Below, one piece after another: positions 20,283 through 28,222 of a stretch of 64,000 bases of DNA. The translations under genes and the position numbers were made by a program. Under the pieces are notes generated by a model. It made no database searches. It was not told where the DNA came from and saw nothing but the letters and a program-made list of their open reading frames with translations. The first letter of the stretch is position 1. The number at the start of each line of letters is the position of its first letter. Location: positions 1 to 64,000 of the forward strand of contig NZ_JAAN01000021.1 of assembly GCF_000559025.1 (NCBI RefSeq), in the 5' to 3' direction. Source of the stretch: Luteimonas huabeiensis HB2 (lineage in GTDB: Bacteria; Pseudomonadota; Gammaproteobacteria; Xanthomonadales; Xanthomonadaceae).

Positions 20283-21238
20283 CAGCCGTGTCCTCGCTCG
20301 TGGGGTCGGTGGGAAGCGGACGGCGCGGCGGCGGCCACCGCGCCGGCGTCGCGCTGCGGCAGCGGCGCCGGCGGCAGGTCGGCCTGGCGCGCGCCCGGGG
20401 TGTCGGGCGCGGCCAGTACCATCAGCACCACGCGGCGGTTGGCGTTGCGCCCGGCCTCGGAGGCGTTGTCGGCCTTGGGCCGGTGCTCGCCGTAGCCGAC
20501 CAGCACCAGCCGTTCCGGGGCGACGCGCTCGCGCACGAACAGGTGCACCACGCTGGCCGCGCGCGCGGCCGACAGTTCCCAGTTGGACGGGAACTGCGCG
20601 GTGCGGATCGGGCGGTCGTCGGTGTAGCCCTCCACCCGCACCGGGTTGGGGGTGTCGCGCAGCAACCGCGCCACGCGCGCCAGCAGCGCCTGCGCGGACG
20701 GATCGAGCGCGGCGGAACCGGTCGCGAACAGGATGTCGCTGTTGATCTCCACTTCCAGCCACAGGTCGGCGCGCTGCACGCTGACCAGGCGCGCGCGCAC
20801 CATGTCCGACAGCGCGTCCTCCAGCTGCGCGGCGATCGCGCCCAGCTGCCGGCGCGAGGCGGCCGCCGCCTCGCGCTCGGCGCCGCCCGCGCGGTCGCTG
20901 CGGCGGCGCGACTCCAGCAGCGGCTGCAGCGGCGAGTCCAGCACCGGCGACGGCGCCTCCGGGCCGTGGCGGGCGCCGGAGGGGATCGGCGTCGGGCGGC
21001 CGAAGTCGGACTCGCGGCGGTTGCTCTCGCCGAGCTGGATCGGCGCGATGGCGCGCGGGGTGCCGCTGAAGGCGTTGGCCAGCGAGTCGGCCATGACCCG
21101 GTACTTGCCCTCGTTGAGCGAGGACACCGCGTACATCACCACGAAGAAGGCGAGCAGCAGCGTCATGAGGTCGGCGTAGGGGATCGCCCAGGCCTCGTGG
21201 TAGCCGTGCTCTTCGTGCTGCCGCCTGCGCCGCGCCAT
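20282..21238 (-). CDS. motD: Flagellar motor stator protein MotD (MotB family)
   Basis: A 318-residue MotB-type stator subunit. The single TM helix carries the proton-binding Asp23 in PYADLMTLLLAFFVVMYA. A linker leads to the OmpA-like peptidoglycan-binding domain with VEGYTDDRPI and NRRVVLMVL. It pairs with MotC, encoded immediately upstream. The name follows Pseudomonas motCD, which share this order between cheA and parC. Confidence 0.9.
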   Translation of the reverse strand: MARRRRQHEEHGYHEAWAIPYADLMTLLLAFFVVMYAVSSLNEGKYRVMADSLANAFSGTPRAIAPIQLGESNRRESDFGRPTPIPSGARHGPEAPSPVLDSPLQPLLESRRRSDRAGGAEREAAAASRRQLGAIAAQLEDALSDMVRARLVSVQRADLWLEVEINSDILFATGSAALDPSAQALLARVARLLRDTPNPVRVEGYTDDRPIRTAQFPSNWELSAARAASVVHLFVRERVAPERLVLVGYGEHRPKADNASEAGRNANRRVVLMVLAAPDTPGARQADLPPAPLPQRDAGAVAAAAPSASHRPHERGHG

Positions 21239-21239
21239 C

Positions 21240-21980
21240 TCAGTGCAGGAAGCCGGCCAGACGCGCCTCGATGTTGCGCGGGTTCTCGCCCTGGGCGATC
21301 GCGATCAGGCCCTCGATCACCAGTTCGCGCTCGCCGCTGCGGCGGCCGATCAGGCTCTTGAGCTTGGCCGCCATCGGCAGGAACAGCAGGTTGGCCGAGG
21401 CGATGCCGTAGATGGTGGCGGTGAACGCGGCGGCGATGCCGTGGCCGAGCTTGCTGGGATCGGCCAGGTTCTGCATCACCGCGATCAGGCCCAGTACCGC
21501 GCCGACGATGCCCAGCGTCGGCGCGTACACGCCCATGCTCTCGAACACCCGCGCCGCGGCCAGGTCCTGGCGCTCCTCGCCCTCCAGGTCGATCTCCAGC
21601 ATGTGCCGGATCGATTCCGGTTCCAGCCCATCGACCAGCATCTGCAGGCCCTTGCGCACGAACGGATCGGGGTGGGCCTCGACATGACTCTCCAGCCCGA
21701 GCAGGCCCTGCCGGCGCGAGACGTGGCTCCATTCCAGCAACTGCGCGACCAGCGCCCGGCGATCGGCGACCGGCGGCCTGAGCGTCCAGCGCGAGATGCG
21801 CAACGCGCGCGCGAACACCGGGCGCGGGGTGTGCAGCAGGATCGCGGCGATGGTGCCGACGATGACGATCACGAACGCCGCCGGCGACCACAGCGCGCCG
21901 AGCCCGGCGCCCTTGAGCACGCTGCCCCCGACCAGGGCGGCCAGCGCGAGCAGGAGTCCGACGACGCTGAAGATGTCCAT
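21240..21980 (-). CDS. motC: Flagellar motor stator protein MotC (MotA family)
   Basis: A 246-residue MotA/ExbB-type proton-channel subunit with four membrane segments (about residues 5-22, 33-50, 150-170, 180-200) and the conserved GIVGAVLGLI and ATIYGIASANLLFLP regions. The ATG at 21980 starts directly with the first TM segment; longer in-frame versions run into repeats. The FliA promoter ends 7 bases before this ATG, so the mRNA may be leaderless. Confidence 0.92.
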   Translation of the reverse strand: MDIFSVVGLLLALAALVGGSVLKGAGLGALWSPAAFVIVIVGTIAAILLHTPRPVFARALRISRWTLRPPVADRRALVAQLLEWSHVSRRQGLLGLESHVEAHPDPFVRKGLQMLVDGLEPESIRHMLEIDLEGEERQDLAAARVFESMGVYAPTLGIVGAVLGLIAVMQNLADPSKLGHGIAAAFTATIYGIASANLLFLPMAAKLKSLIGRRSGERELVIEGLIAIAQGENPRNIEARLAGFLH

Positions 21981-21987
21981 GACCGCG

Positions 21988-22015
21988 GTATCGGCGCGGA
22001 GGGGGCCGGACTTGA
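21988..22015 (-). promoter_or_regulatory. FliA (sigma-28) promoter of motC-motD-parC-parP
   Basis: TCAA (22015-22012), 16-base spacer, GCCGATAC (21995-21988) on the minus strand. Only 7 bases separate the -10 octamer from the motC ATG. The spacer is one base longer than in the other FliA sites here. Confidence 0.65.
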
Positions 22016-22030
22016 GGGCTGGAGGGAGCC

Positions 22031-22304
22031 GGGACTCGAGATTCGGGACTCGGGACTCGGGACTCGGCAAAGCCGATGCCCCGCAAGCTGGGGCCATTCC
22101 GCTTTTCCCTTCCCCCGCAAGCGGGGGAAGGTGCCGAAGGCGGATGGGGGCAGGCCGCAGGCGTGCAAAAGCCGCCCTCATCCGGCGCTGCCTTGCGGGA
22201 GAAGGAACAACGTGCCTCGCTTGCGGGAGCAGCGACGGTTCGCCTCCTCCCGGTTCGTCTCAGCCTGCGATCCCGGGACCCGAGTCCCGGGTCCCGGGTC
22301 CCGG
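22031..22304. repeat. Composite element: GGGACTC heptads flanking palindromic repeats
   Basis: Five heptads related to GGGACTC (22031-22065) face an inverted set (CCCGAGT/CCCGGGT, 22272-22304). Between them lie GC-palindrome units with CCCGCAAGCGGG (near 22110) and a copy of the window-start repeat (22131-22195). The right arm lies inside the 3' end of the second cheA and is translated. No gene is seen in 22016-22259. Confidence 0.75.
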
Positions 22305-24098
22305 CTTCAACGCGTCCACGTCGAGGATCAGCGCCAGCCGGCCGTCGCCGATCAGGGTGGCGCCGGCGTAGCCGGGCAGGCCGCGCAGGGCGCGCGGCAG
22401 CGGCTTGATGACGACTTCCTCGCGGCCGCGCACGGCGTCCACCACCAGGCCGAAGCGGTGGTCGCCGCGTTGCAGCACGACGATGGTCAGCAGCGGTGCG
22501 TCGGGTGCCGGCTGGCCCAGCCAGCGGCGCAGGTCCAGCAGCGAAAGGGTGTGCGAGCGGCGGTCCAGGGCGGCGCGTCCGTCGAACCAGTTCACCGCGG
22601 ATGCCGGTGCGTGCAGCACCTCCTGCACCCGCGCCAGCGGCAGCGCGTAGGCGTCGCCGGCGGCGTGCACCAGCAGGGTGGGCAGGATCGCCAGCGTCAG
22701 CGGCACGCGCAGCGAGAAGCGGCTGCCGCGGCCCAGTTCGGAATGGACCTGGATCTGCCCGCTCAGCTCGCGGATGCGCGACTGCACCACGTCCATGCCG
22801 ACGCCGCGCCCGGAGATGTCGCTGACTTCGCTGCGGGTGGAGAAGCCGGCCAGGAACACCAGGTTGAGGCATTCCTCCGGGCTCAGCCGCGCCGCCGATT
22901 CTGCGTCGATCAGGCCCTTCTCGCGGGCCTTGGCGCGCAGGCGCTCGGGGTCGATGCCGGCGCCGTCGTCCTCGACCTCGATGCCGACGTAGTCGCCCAG
23001 CTGCTGGGCGACCAGCCGCACGCGCCCGGCGCGCGGCTTGCCGGTGGCCTCGCGCAGCGCCGGCGGCTCGATGCCGTGGTCGATGGCGTTGCGCACCAGG
23101 TGCACCAGCGGATCGGCCAGGGCCTCGACCAGGTTGCGGTCCAGCTCGGTCTCGGCGCCGACCAGCTCCAGCTCGACTTCCTTCTCCAGCGAGCGGGCGA
23201 CGTCGCGCGCGACCTTGGGGAAGCGCGAGAACACCTTGCCGACCGGCTGCATGCGCATGCGCATGACCGCGCCCTGTAGGCGGGCGGTGGCGTTGTCCAG
23301 GCTGCCCACGGCGTGGTCGAGCGCCTCGTCGCGCAGGCGCGCGCGCAGGGTCTTGAGGCGGTTGCGGGCCAGCACCAGCTCGCCGACCAGATCGACGATG
23401 GCATCGAGCCGGCGGGTGTCCACGCGCACGCTGTGCTCGCGCTCGGCGCTCGCGACCGGTGCGGCCGGCGGTGGTGGAGGCGGTGGTGGCGGCGGGGAGG
23501 CCGGCGGGGGCGGGGCGGGCGCGGCCGCGCTTGCGGCGCCCGGGGCGCCGCCGCCGTGCAACTGGTCCAGCAGCGCCTCGAATTCGTCGTCGCCGATCGG
23601 GTCGGCCGCCGCGCCGGCCGGCGGCGCGGCGGCGGTCGGCGCTTGGCCCGGGGCGCCGCCGCCGTGGAGCCGGTCCAGCAGCGCCTCGAACTCGTCGTCG
23701 TCGATGGTGTCGGCGGCGGGCCGTTCCAGCGCGAAGGCGGCGAGCAGTTCCGCCGGGGCGGACGGCACCGGCGCGCCGGCCTCGATCGCGGCCACCATCG
23801 CCTGCAGCCAGTCCAGCGAACGCTGCGCGGCGTCGAAGTGGCGCGGCAGCAGGCGCGCATCGCCGCTGCGCGCGGCGCCCAGGGTTTCCTCGGCGGCGTG
23901 GCACAGCGCCACCAGCGCGGTGGCGCCGAGGAAGCCGCCGCCGCCCTTGAGGGTGTGGAAGGCGCGGAACACCGCGTCGAGGCGCGCGCGGTCGTCCGGC
24001 GCGCGTTCCAGCTCGACCAGTTGCGCGCCCAGGTCGTCGAGCAGCTCGCGCGCCTCGATCACGAAGTCGGCGGCGATCTCGGGCGAGCAGGCCGGCAC
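22260..24098 (-). CDS. cheA: Chemotaxis histidine kinase CheA (second copy, flagellar)
   Basis: A 612-residue kinase in the cheY-cheZ-cheA order. P1 His48 is in AFHTLKGGGGFLG. The linker has two copies of DDEFEALLD(R/Q)LHGGGAPG instead of a recognisable P2 domain, then a polyproline run (about residues 215-235). P3, P4 (HLVRNAIDHGIEPP, DDGAGID, GRGVGMDVV) and P5 are complete. The GTG at 24098, 4 bases after the cheZ stop, gives the same His48 position as the other CheA. The last about 14 residues (PGPGTRDSGPGIAG) come from a heptad repeat arm. Confidence 0.9.
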   Translation of the reverse strand: MPACSPEIAADFVIEARELLDDLGAQLVELERAPDDRARLDAVFRAFHTLKGGGGFLGATALVALCHAAEETLGAARSGDARLLPRHFDAAQRSLDWLQAMVAAIEAGAPVPSAPAELLAAFALERPAADTIDDDEFEALLDRLHGGGAPGQAPTAAAPPAGAAADPIGDDEFEALLDQLHGGGAPGAASAAAPAPPPPASPPPPPPPPPPAAPVASAEREHSVRVDTRRLDAIVDLVGELVLARNRLKTLRARLRDEALDHAVGSLDNATARLQGAVMRMRMQPVGKVFSRFPKVARDVARSLEKEVELELVGAETELDRNLVEALADPLVHLVRNAIDHGIEPPALREATGKPRAGRVRLVAQQLGDYVGIEVEDDGAGIDPERLRAKAREKGLIDAESAARLSPEECLNLVFLAGFSTRSEVSDISGRGVGMDVVQSRIRELSGQIQVHSELGRGSRFSLRVPLTLAILPTLLVHAAGDAYALPLARVQEVLHAPASAVNWFDGRAALDRRSHTLSLLDLRRWLGQPAPDAPLLTIVVLQRGDHRFGLVVDAVRGREEVVIKPLPRALRGLPGYAGATLIGDGRLALILDVDALKPGPGTRDSGPGIAG

Positions 24099-24102
24099 GG
24101 CG

Positions 24103-24732
24103 CTAGAGCCCCAGGCGCGAGAGCAGGTCGTCGGCGGCGTCCTGGTCCACGGCATCGCGATCCAGGCCGGCGACCGCCGGGCCGTGGCCGCGCGGGGAGG
24201 CCGCGCCCGGCTCGCGCGGCGGCAGCCCCAGCGCGCCCAGGTTCTCGTGCACGCCGCGGACGATGCCGGCGACCCGGCGCACGATCTGGCCGCCGAGATC
24301 CTGGTGGCTCTGCGCCAGCGCCATGTCCTGCAGGTCCAGGCGCAACGCCGCGGCGAGCTGCGCCTGCGCCGGATCGAGCGCGCCGTCCTGTAGGCGCGCG
24401 ACCAGCGTGCGGGCGTGGTCGATCAGGTCCAGGGTGCGGTGGGTGGCCTGCTCGGTCATCGCCACCACGTGGTCGAGGCGGGCGCAGGCGTCATCGAGGC
24501 CGCCGTCGCCTTCGGCGGGCGGTGGCAGGGCGCCCAGCGCCTGCTCCAGTTCGCGCGCCAGCCGGCTCAGGCCCTGCACCAGGCTGCGCGTGCGCGCCCC
24601 GGCCAGGGCATCGACGTGGCGGCGCCAGGCCGGTTCGTCGTCGCGCTCCAGCGCGTCGAGCGCATCGTGCAGGCGCTGCAGCAGCCAGGCGCGGTCGCCG
24701 GCGTCGGTCGCGGCGGCGGGCGCCGCGCTCAT
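24103..24732 (-). CDS. cheZ: CheY-P phosphatase CheZ
   Basis: A 209-residue helical protein that dephosphorylates CheY-P. The catalytic helix motif [11 protein letters not shown] carries the acid-amide Gln residue. The last residues ([13 protein letters not shown]) match the C-terminal CheY-binding helix of the family. Its start overlaps the cheY stop (ATGA). Confidence 0.9.
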   Translation of the reverse strand: MSAAPAAATDAGDRAWLLQRLHDALDALERDDEPAWRRHVDALAGARTRSLVQGLSRLARELEQALGALPPPAEGDGGLDDACARLDHVVAMTEQATHRTLDLIDHARTLVARLQDGALDPAQAQLAAALRLDLQDMALAQSHQDLGGQIVRRVAGIVRGVHENLGALGLPPREPGAASPRGHGPAVAGLDRDAVDQDAADDLLSRLGL

Positions 24733-25121
24733 GCCGGGGCCCCCAGCCGGTCGAAGATGCGGCCCAGCTTCTCGGCCAGGGTCTGCGCGGTGAACGGCTT
24801 GATGATGTAGCCGTTCACGCCGGCCTGCGCGGCCTCCACGATCTGCTCGCGCTTGGCCTCGGCGGTGACCATCAGCACCGGCAGCGCGCGCAGCCGCGCG
24901 TCGGCGCGGATCGCGCGCAGCAGCTCGATGCCGGTCATGCCGGGCATGTTCCAGTCGGTGATCACCAGCTCCACCGCCTCCTGCCGCAGCACCGCCAGCG
25001 CGCTGTGCCCGTCCTCGGCCTCCACGGTGTCGTTGAAGCCGAGGTCGGCCAGCAGGTTGCGGATGATCCGCCGCATCGTCGAGAAGTCGTCGACGATCAG
25101 GATGCGCATGTTCTTGTTCAA
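24729..25121 (-). CDS. cheY: Chemotaxis response regulator CheY
   Basis: A 130-residue canonical CheY with Asp11/Asp12, phospho-acceptor Asp56 ([12 protein letters not shown]), Thr of VTAEAKR and Lys of IIKPFT. It binds the FliM N-terminus to switch motor rotation. The TTG at 25121 gives the family N-terminus [12 protein letters not shown] and has GGAG 7 bases upstream; an ATG four codons in is the alternative. Confidence 0.94.
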   Translation of the reverse strand: MNKNMRILIVDDFSTMRRIIRNLLADLGFNDTVEAEDGHSALAVLRQEAVELVITDWNMPGMTGIELLRAIRADARLRALPVLMVTAEAKREQIVEAAQAGVNGYIIKPFTAQTLAEKLGRIFDRLGAPA

Positions 25122-25151
25122 GGCGTGCTCCGTGAGGGGCGTGGCATGGGC

Positions 25152-25907
25152 TCAGGCCTCGTCGGCGATGCCGGTGTCGGCGAGTTCGAAGGCGCTCAGG
25201 CGGCCGCGCAGGCGCAGCACCGCCTGGCCGTGGATCTGGCACACGCGCGATTCGCTCACGCCCAGCACCGCGCCGATCTCCTTCAGGTTCAGCTCGCGCT
25301 CGTAGTAGAGCGACAGCACCAGTTGCTCGCGCTCGGGCAACTGGCCGATGGCGGCGACCAGCTCGCGGCCGAACTCGCCGCGCAGCAGCGCCTCCTGCGG
25401 GGTCGGGCCGCCGCCGCGCGCGGCGGGCTCGACCTCGCCGTGGTCCTCGACGTGCGAATCCAGGCTCAGCACCTGCCCGCGCGCGGCGTCCTCGACCAGG
25501 CGCAGGTACTCGTCCAGCGGCAGGCCCATGCGCTCGGCCACCTGCTGCGGCGTGGCCGGCCGCCCGCTGGCCTGCTCGATCTCGCGGATCGCCGCCGCGG
25601 CCTCGCGCGCGCGCCGGTGCACCGAGCGCGGCACCCAGTCGCCGCGCCGGATCTCGTCGATCATCGCGCCGCGGATGCGGATCGAGGCGTAGGTCTCGAA
25701 CGACGCGCCCTGGTCGGCGTCGTAGCTGCGCGAGGCCTCCAGCAGGCCGATCATGCCGGCCTGGATCAGGTCGTCGACCTCGACGCTGGCCGGCAGCCGC
25801 GCGGCCAGGTGGTGGGCGATGCGGCGCACCAGTTCGGCGTGCCGCTCCAGCGGGTCGGGGGCGGTCGCGCGCTGGACCGCCTGGTACTGGCGGGCGGCGA
25901 GGCTCAT
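25152..25907 (-). CDS. fliA: Flagellar RNA polymerase sigma-28 factor FliA
   Basis: A 251-residue sigma-28 factor for late motility genes. Region 2 has RRIAHHLAARLP and ASFETYASIRIRGAMIDEIR. Region 3 has RRAREAAAAIREIE. Region 4 has LPEREQLVLSLYYERELNLKEIG with the helix-turn-helix GVSESRVCQIHGQA. Seven matching promoters can be seen in this window. The start overlaps the flhG stop. An anti-sigma FlgM gene is not within the window. Confidence 0.95.
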   Translation of the reverse strand: MSLAARQYQAVQRATAPDPLERHAELVRRIAHHLAARLPASVEVDDLIQAGMIGLLEASRSYDADQGASFETYASIRIRGAMIDEIRRGDWVPRSVHRRAREAAAAIREIEQASGRPATPQQVAERMGLPLDEYLRLVEDAARGQVLSLDSHVEDHGEVEPAARGGGPTPQEALLRGEFGRELVAAIGQLPEREQLVLSLYYERELNLKEIGAVLGVSESRVCQIHGQAVLRLRGRLSAFELADTGIADEA

Positions 25908-26767
25908 GCCGGCGCTCCCTGCCGGAGCATGCGCTCGACGAAGAACTCGACATGGCCGCGCGGCGCCGGCGGCGCCTGCCAGCGCGCGGCGCGGCGGGCG
26001 ATCTCCACCAGCGCGCGCGCCGACGGGCTGCCCGGATAGGCGCGCACCACCGCCTGCTGCCGCTGCACCGACATCCGCAGCCAGTCGCACTGCGGCACCG
26101 CGCCCAGGTAGTTCAGCGAGACGTCGCCGATGAAGCGCTCGCAGACCCGGGCGAGCTTGTCGTACAGCGCGCGGCCCTCGCTGGCGCCGCGCACCATGTT
26201 GGCCACCACCTGCACCCGGTCCACGCCGCGCTCGCGGCACAGCACCTTGATCAGCGCGTAGGCGTCGGTGATCGAGGCGGGCTCGTCGCAGACCACCACC
26301 AGGGTGTCCTGCGCGGCCTGGCAGAAGGTCAGCACCGAGTCGGTGATGCCGGCGGCGGTGTCGATCAGCATCACGTCCAGCTCGCGCTGCAGCTCGTCGA
26401 ACATGTGCACCAGGCCGGCGTGCTCGGCCGGCCGCAGCTCGGCCATGTGCCGGCGGCCGGAGGCGGCGGGCACGATCAGCAGGCCGCCCGGGCCTTCCAC
26501 CAGCACGTCCTCCAGGCCGCAGCGCCCGGCGACCAGGTCGGCCAGGGTGCGGCGCGGTGACAGGCCCAGCAGCACGTCCACGTTGGCCAGGCCCAGGTCG
26601 GCGTCGAGCAGCAGGGCGCGCCGGCCGAGGTCGGCCAGGGCGATGCCGAGGTTGACCGAAACGCTGCTCTTGCCCACGCCGCCCTTGCCGCCGGTCACGG
26701 CGAGCGTGCGCACGGGCTTGAGCGGCATCGAGGGCGTGGGCATCTGCACGGGCTCAGGCGACGGCAT
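25904..26767 (-). CDS. flhG: Flagellar number regulator FlhG (FleN)
   Basis: A 287-residue MinD-like ATPase that limits flagellar number and in Pseudomonas restrains FleQ. Walker A is VTGGKGGVGKSSVSVNLG; the switch LLLDADLGLANVDVLLG and MLIDTAAGI follow. The ATG at 26767 has GGAG 7 bases upstream and overlaps the end of flhF by 14 bases; the longer frame lacks such support. It pairs with flhF, as expected for polar flagellation. Confidence 0.92.
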   Translation of the reverse strand: MPSPEPVQMPTPSMPLKPVRTLAVTGGKGGVGKSSVSVNLGIALADLGRRALLLDADLGLANVDVLLGLSPRRTLADLVAGRCGLEDVLVEGPGGLLIVPAASGRRHMAELRPAEHAGLVHMFDELQRELDVMLIDTAAGITDSVLTFCQAAQDTLVVVCDEPASITDAYALIKVLCRERGVDRVQVVANMVRGASEGRALYDKLARVCERFIGDVSLNYLGAVPQCDWLRMSVQRQQAVVRAYPGSPSARALVEIARRAARWQAPPAPRGHVEFFVERMLRQGAPA

Positions 26768-28082
26768 GGTGGGGCTCCGGGTCGGCGTGCACCGGGTCGA
26801 TGGGCTTATCGGCATCGCGGCGCAGATCTTCAAGGCGCAGGACCAGGCGGGCGGCGTTGGCGCGGTGCAGGTCGTCGGGCACGCGCTGGCCGTCGGCGAT
26901 CCAGGTCAGCGGCAGCTGGTGGTCCACCGCCACCGACAGCGCGCCGCCCAGGCGGCCGGTCTCGTCCAGCTTGGTCAGGACCGCGCCCTGCGGGCGCGCG
27001 CCCTCGAAACGGCGCACCGCCTCGTCCAGATCGGCGAAATGGGTGTTGGCCGGCAGCACCAGCAGGGTGCGGACCTGGCGCGCCGCGCGCAGCCAGTGCA
27101 GCTGGCGCGCCAGCGCGCGGTCGCGCTGGCTCAGCCCGGCGGTGTCCACCAGCACCAGGCGGTAGTCGTCCAGGCGCTGCAGCAGGCCGAGCAGGGCGGC
27201 CTCGCTGTCGGCCTCGTGCACGGCGATGCCGAGCTGGCGGCCGTAGCCGTGCAACTGCTCGCGGCCGCCGATGCGCTGGGTGTCGGTGGTGACCAGGGCG
27301 ACGTCGCGCGGCTGGTGCTGGGCGGCGTACAGCGCCGCCAGCTTGGCGATGGTGGTGGTCTTGCCGGCGCCGGTGGGGCCGACCAGGGCGATCACGCCGC
27401 CCTCGTGCAGCGGATCGACCGGGCAGATCGGCAGCCTGCGCGCGATCAGGCCCAGCATCAGCCCGCGCGCGCGATGCGCGGCGGCGTCGGCCGGGATCTG
27501 CATGGCCACGTCGCGGGTGAGTCCGGCATCGAAGCCGTAGTCCTCCATCAGCGCCATCGCCTCGGCGCGCACCGGCGCGCCACGCAGGCGCTCGTCGGTC
27601 AGGCGCAGCATCTCGCGCTCGATCAACTGCCGCATCTGCGCCAGTTCCTCGCGCATGCGCGCCAGTTCGCCGTCGCTGGCCGGTGCCGGCGGCGCCGGGA
27701 TCGCCTCGCGCGGGGCCGCCGCGACGGCCGGCCGCCGCGCCGCGATCGCCGGCGACGGCGAGCCGGCGGCGGCGCGCGGTCCGGCCGCCGGCGGCGCCGC
27801 GTCCGCCGGCGCCAGCGAGCGCAGCCAGCGTTCCGACGGCGCCAGCGGCGCGGCGGGTGCGGCGGGCGGCACGGCCGGGCCCGGCCGCGCATCCTCGATC
27901 TCGCGCCGCGCCTCGTCGAGCGCATGCTGGACGAAGGCCTCGTCGTAGTTGCTCGCCGCCACGATCTCCACGCCCTCCTCGGAGCGGCGATTGGACAGGA
28001 TCACCGCCTCCGGCCCGAGCGCCTCGCGCACCCGCTGCAGCGCACCGCGCATGTCCGCGGCGACGAATCGGTGGAGTTTCAT
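26754..28082 (-). CDS. flhF: Flagellar placement GTPase FlhF
   Basis: A 442-residue SRP-type GTPase that directs flagella to the pole. The N-terminal basic/alanine-rich B domain is followed by the N and G domains with LVGPTGAGKTTTIAKLAAL, DTQRIGGREQL, VLVDTAGLS and LTKLDETGRLG. The ATG at 28082 begins with the family MKLHRF. No ribosome-binding site is seen because a heptad element reaches to within 8 bases of the start. A weak, mis-spaced -24/-12-like match lies in that element. Confidence 0.93.
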   Translation of the reverse strand: MKLHRFVAADMRGALQRVREALGPEAVILSNRRSEEGVEIVAASNYDEAFVQHALDEARREIEDARPGPAVPPAAPAAPLAPSERWLRSLAPADAAPPAAGPRAAAGSPSPAIAARRPAVAAAPREAIPAPPAPASDGELARMREELAQMRQLIEREMLRLTDERLRGAPVRAEAMALMEDYGFDAGLTRDVAMQIPADAAAHRARGLMLGLIARRLPICPVDPLHEGGVIALVGPTGAGKTTTIAKLAALYAAQHQPRDVALVTTDTQRIGGREQLHGYGRQLGIAVHEADSEAALLGLLQRLDDYRLVLVDTAGLSQRDRALARQLHWLRAARQVRTLLVLPANTHFADLDEAVRRFEGARPQGAVLTKLDETGRLGGALSVAVDHQLPLTWIADGQRVPDDLHRANAARLVLRLEDLRRDADKPIDPVHADPEPHHAVA

Positions 28083-28090
28083 GCGCGAGA

Positions 28091-28222
28091 GGCCAGGGGC
28101 CAGGGGCCGGAGGCCGGGGAAGGCGCGGGGAATCCGAACTCGTGTTGATGTCTTGCGCTCATGTGCCTCTCCGATTCGATCTCTGGCCTCTGGCCTCTGG
28201 CCCCTGGCCCCTGGCCCTGGTC
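28091..28222. repeat. Heptad inverted-repeat element R1 (flhA|flhF junction)
   Basis: The left arm is GGGGCCA/GAGGCCG-type heptads from 28091; the right arm is TGGCCTC/TGGCCCC heptads to about 28218. They flank a unique core of about 60 bases. The right arm ends at the flhA stop codon. Confidence 0.8.

Noticed and set aside
22199..22260. Possible small gene in the cheA-motC gap
   Set aside because: The open frames there consist of repeat sequence and have no ribosome-binding site or protein-like composition.
28120..28145. Possible RpoN promoter for flhF inside element R1 (AGGCACATGAGCGCA on the minus strand)
   Set aside because: The GC of the -12 box is one base too close to the -24 GG and TTGC is not matched; not listed as a promoter.
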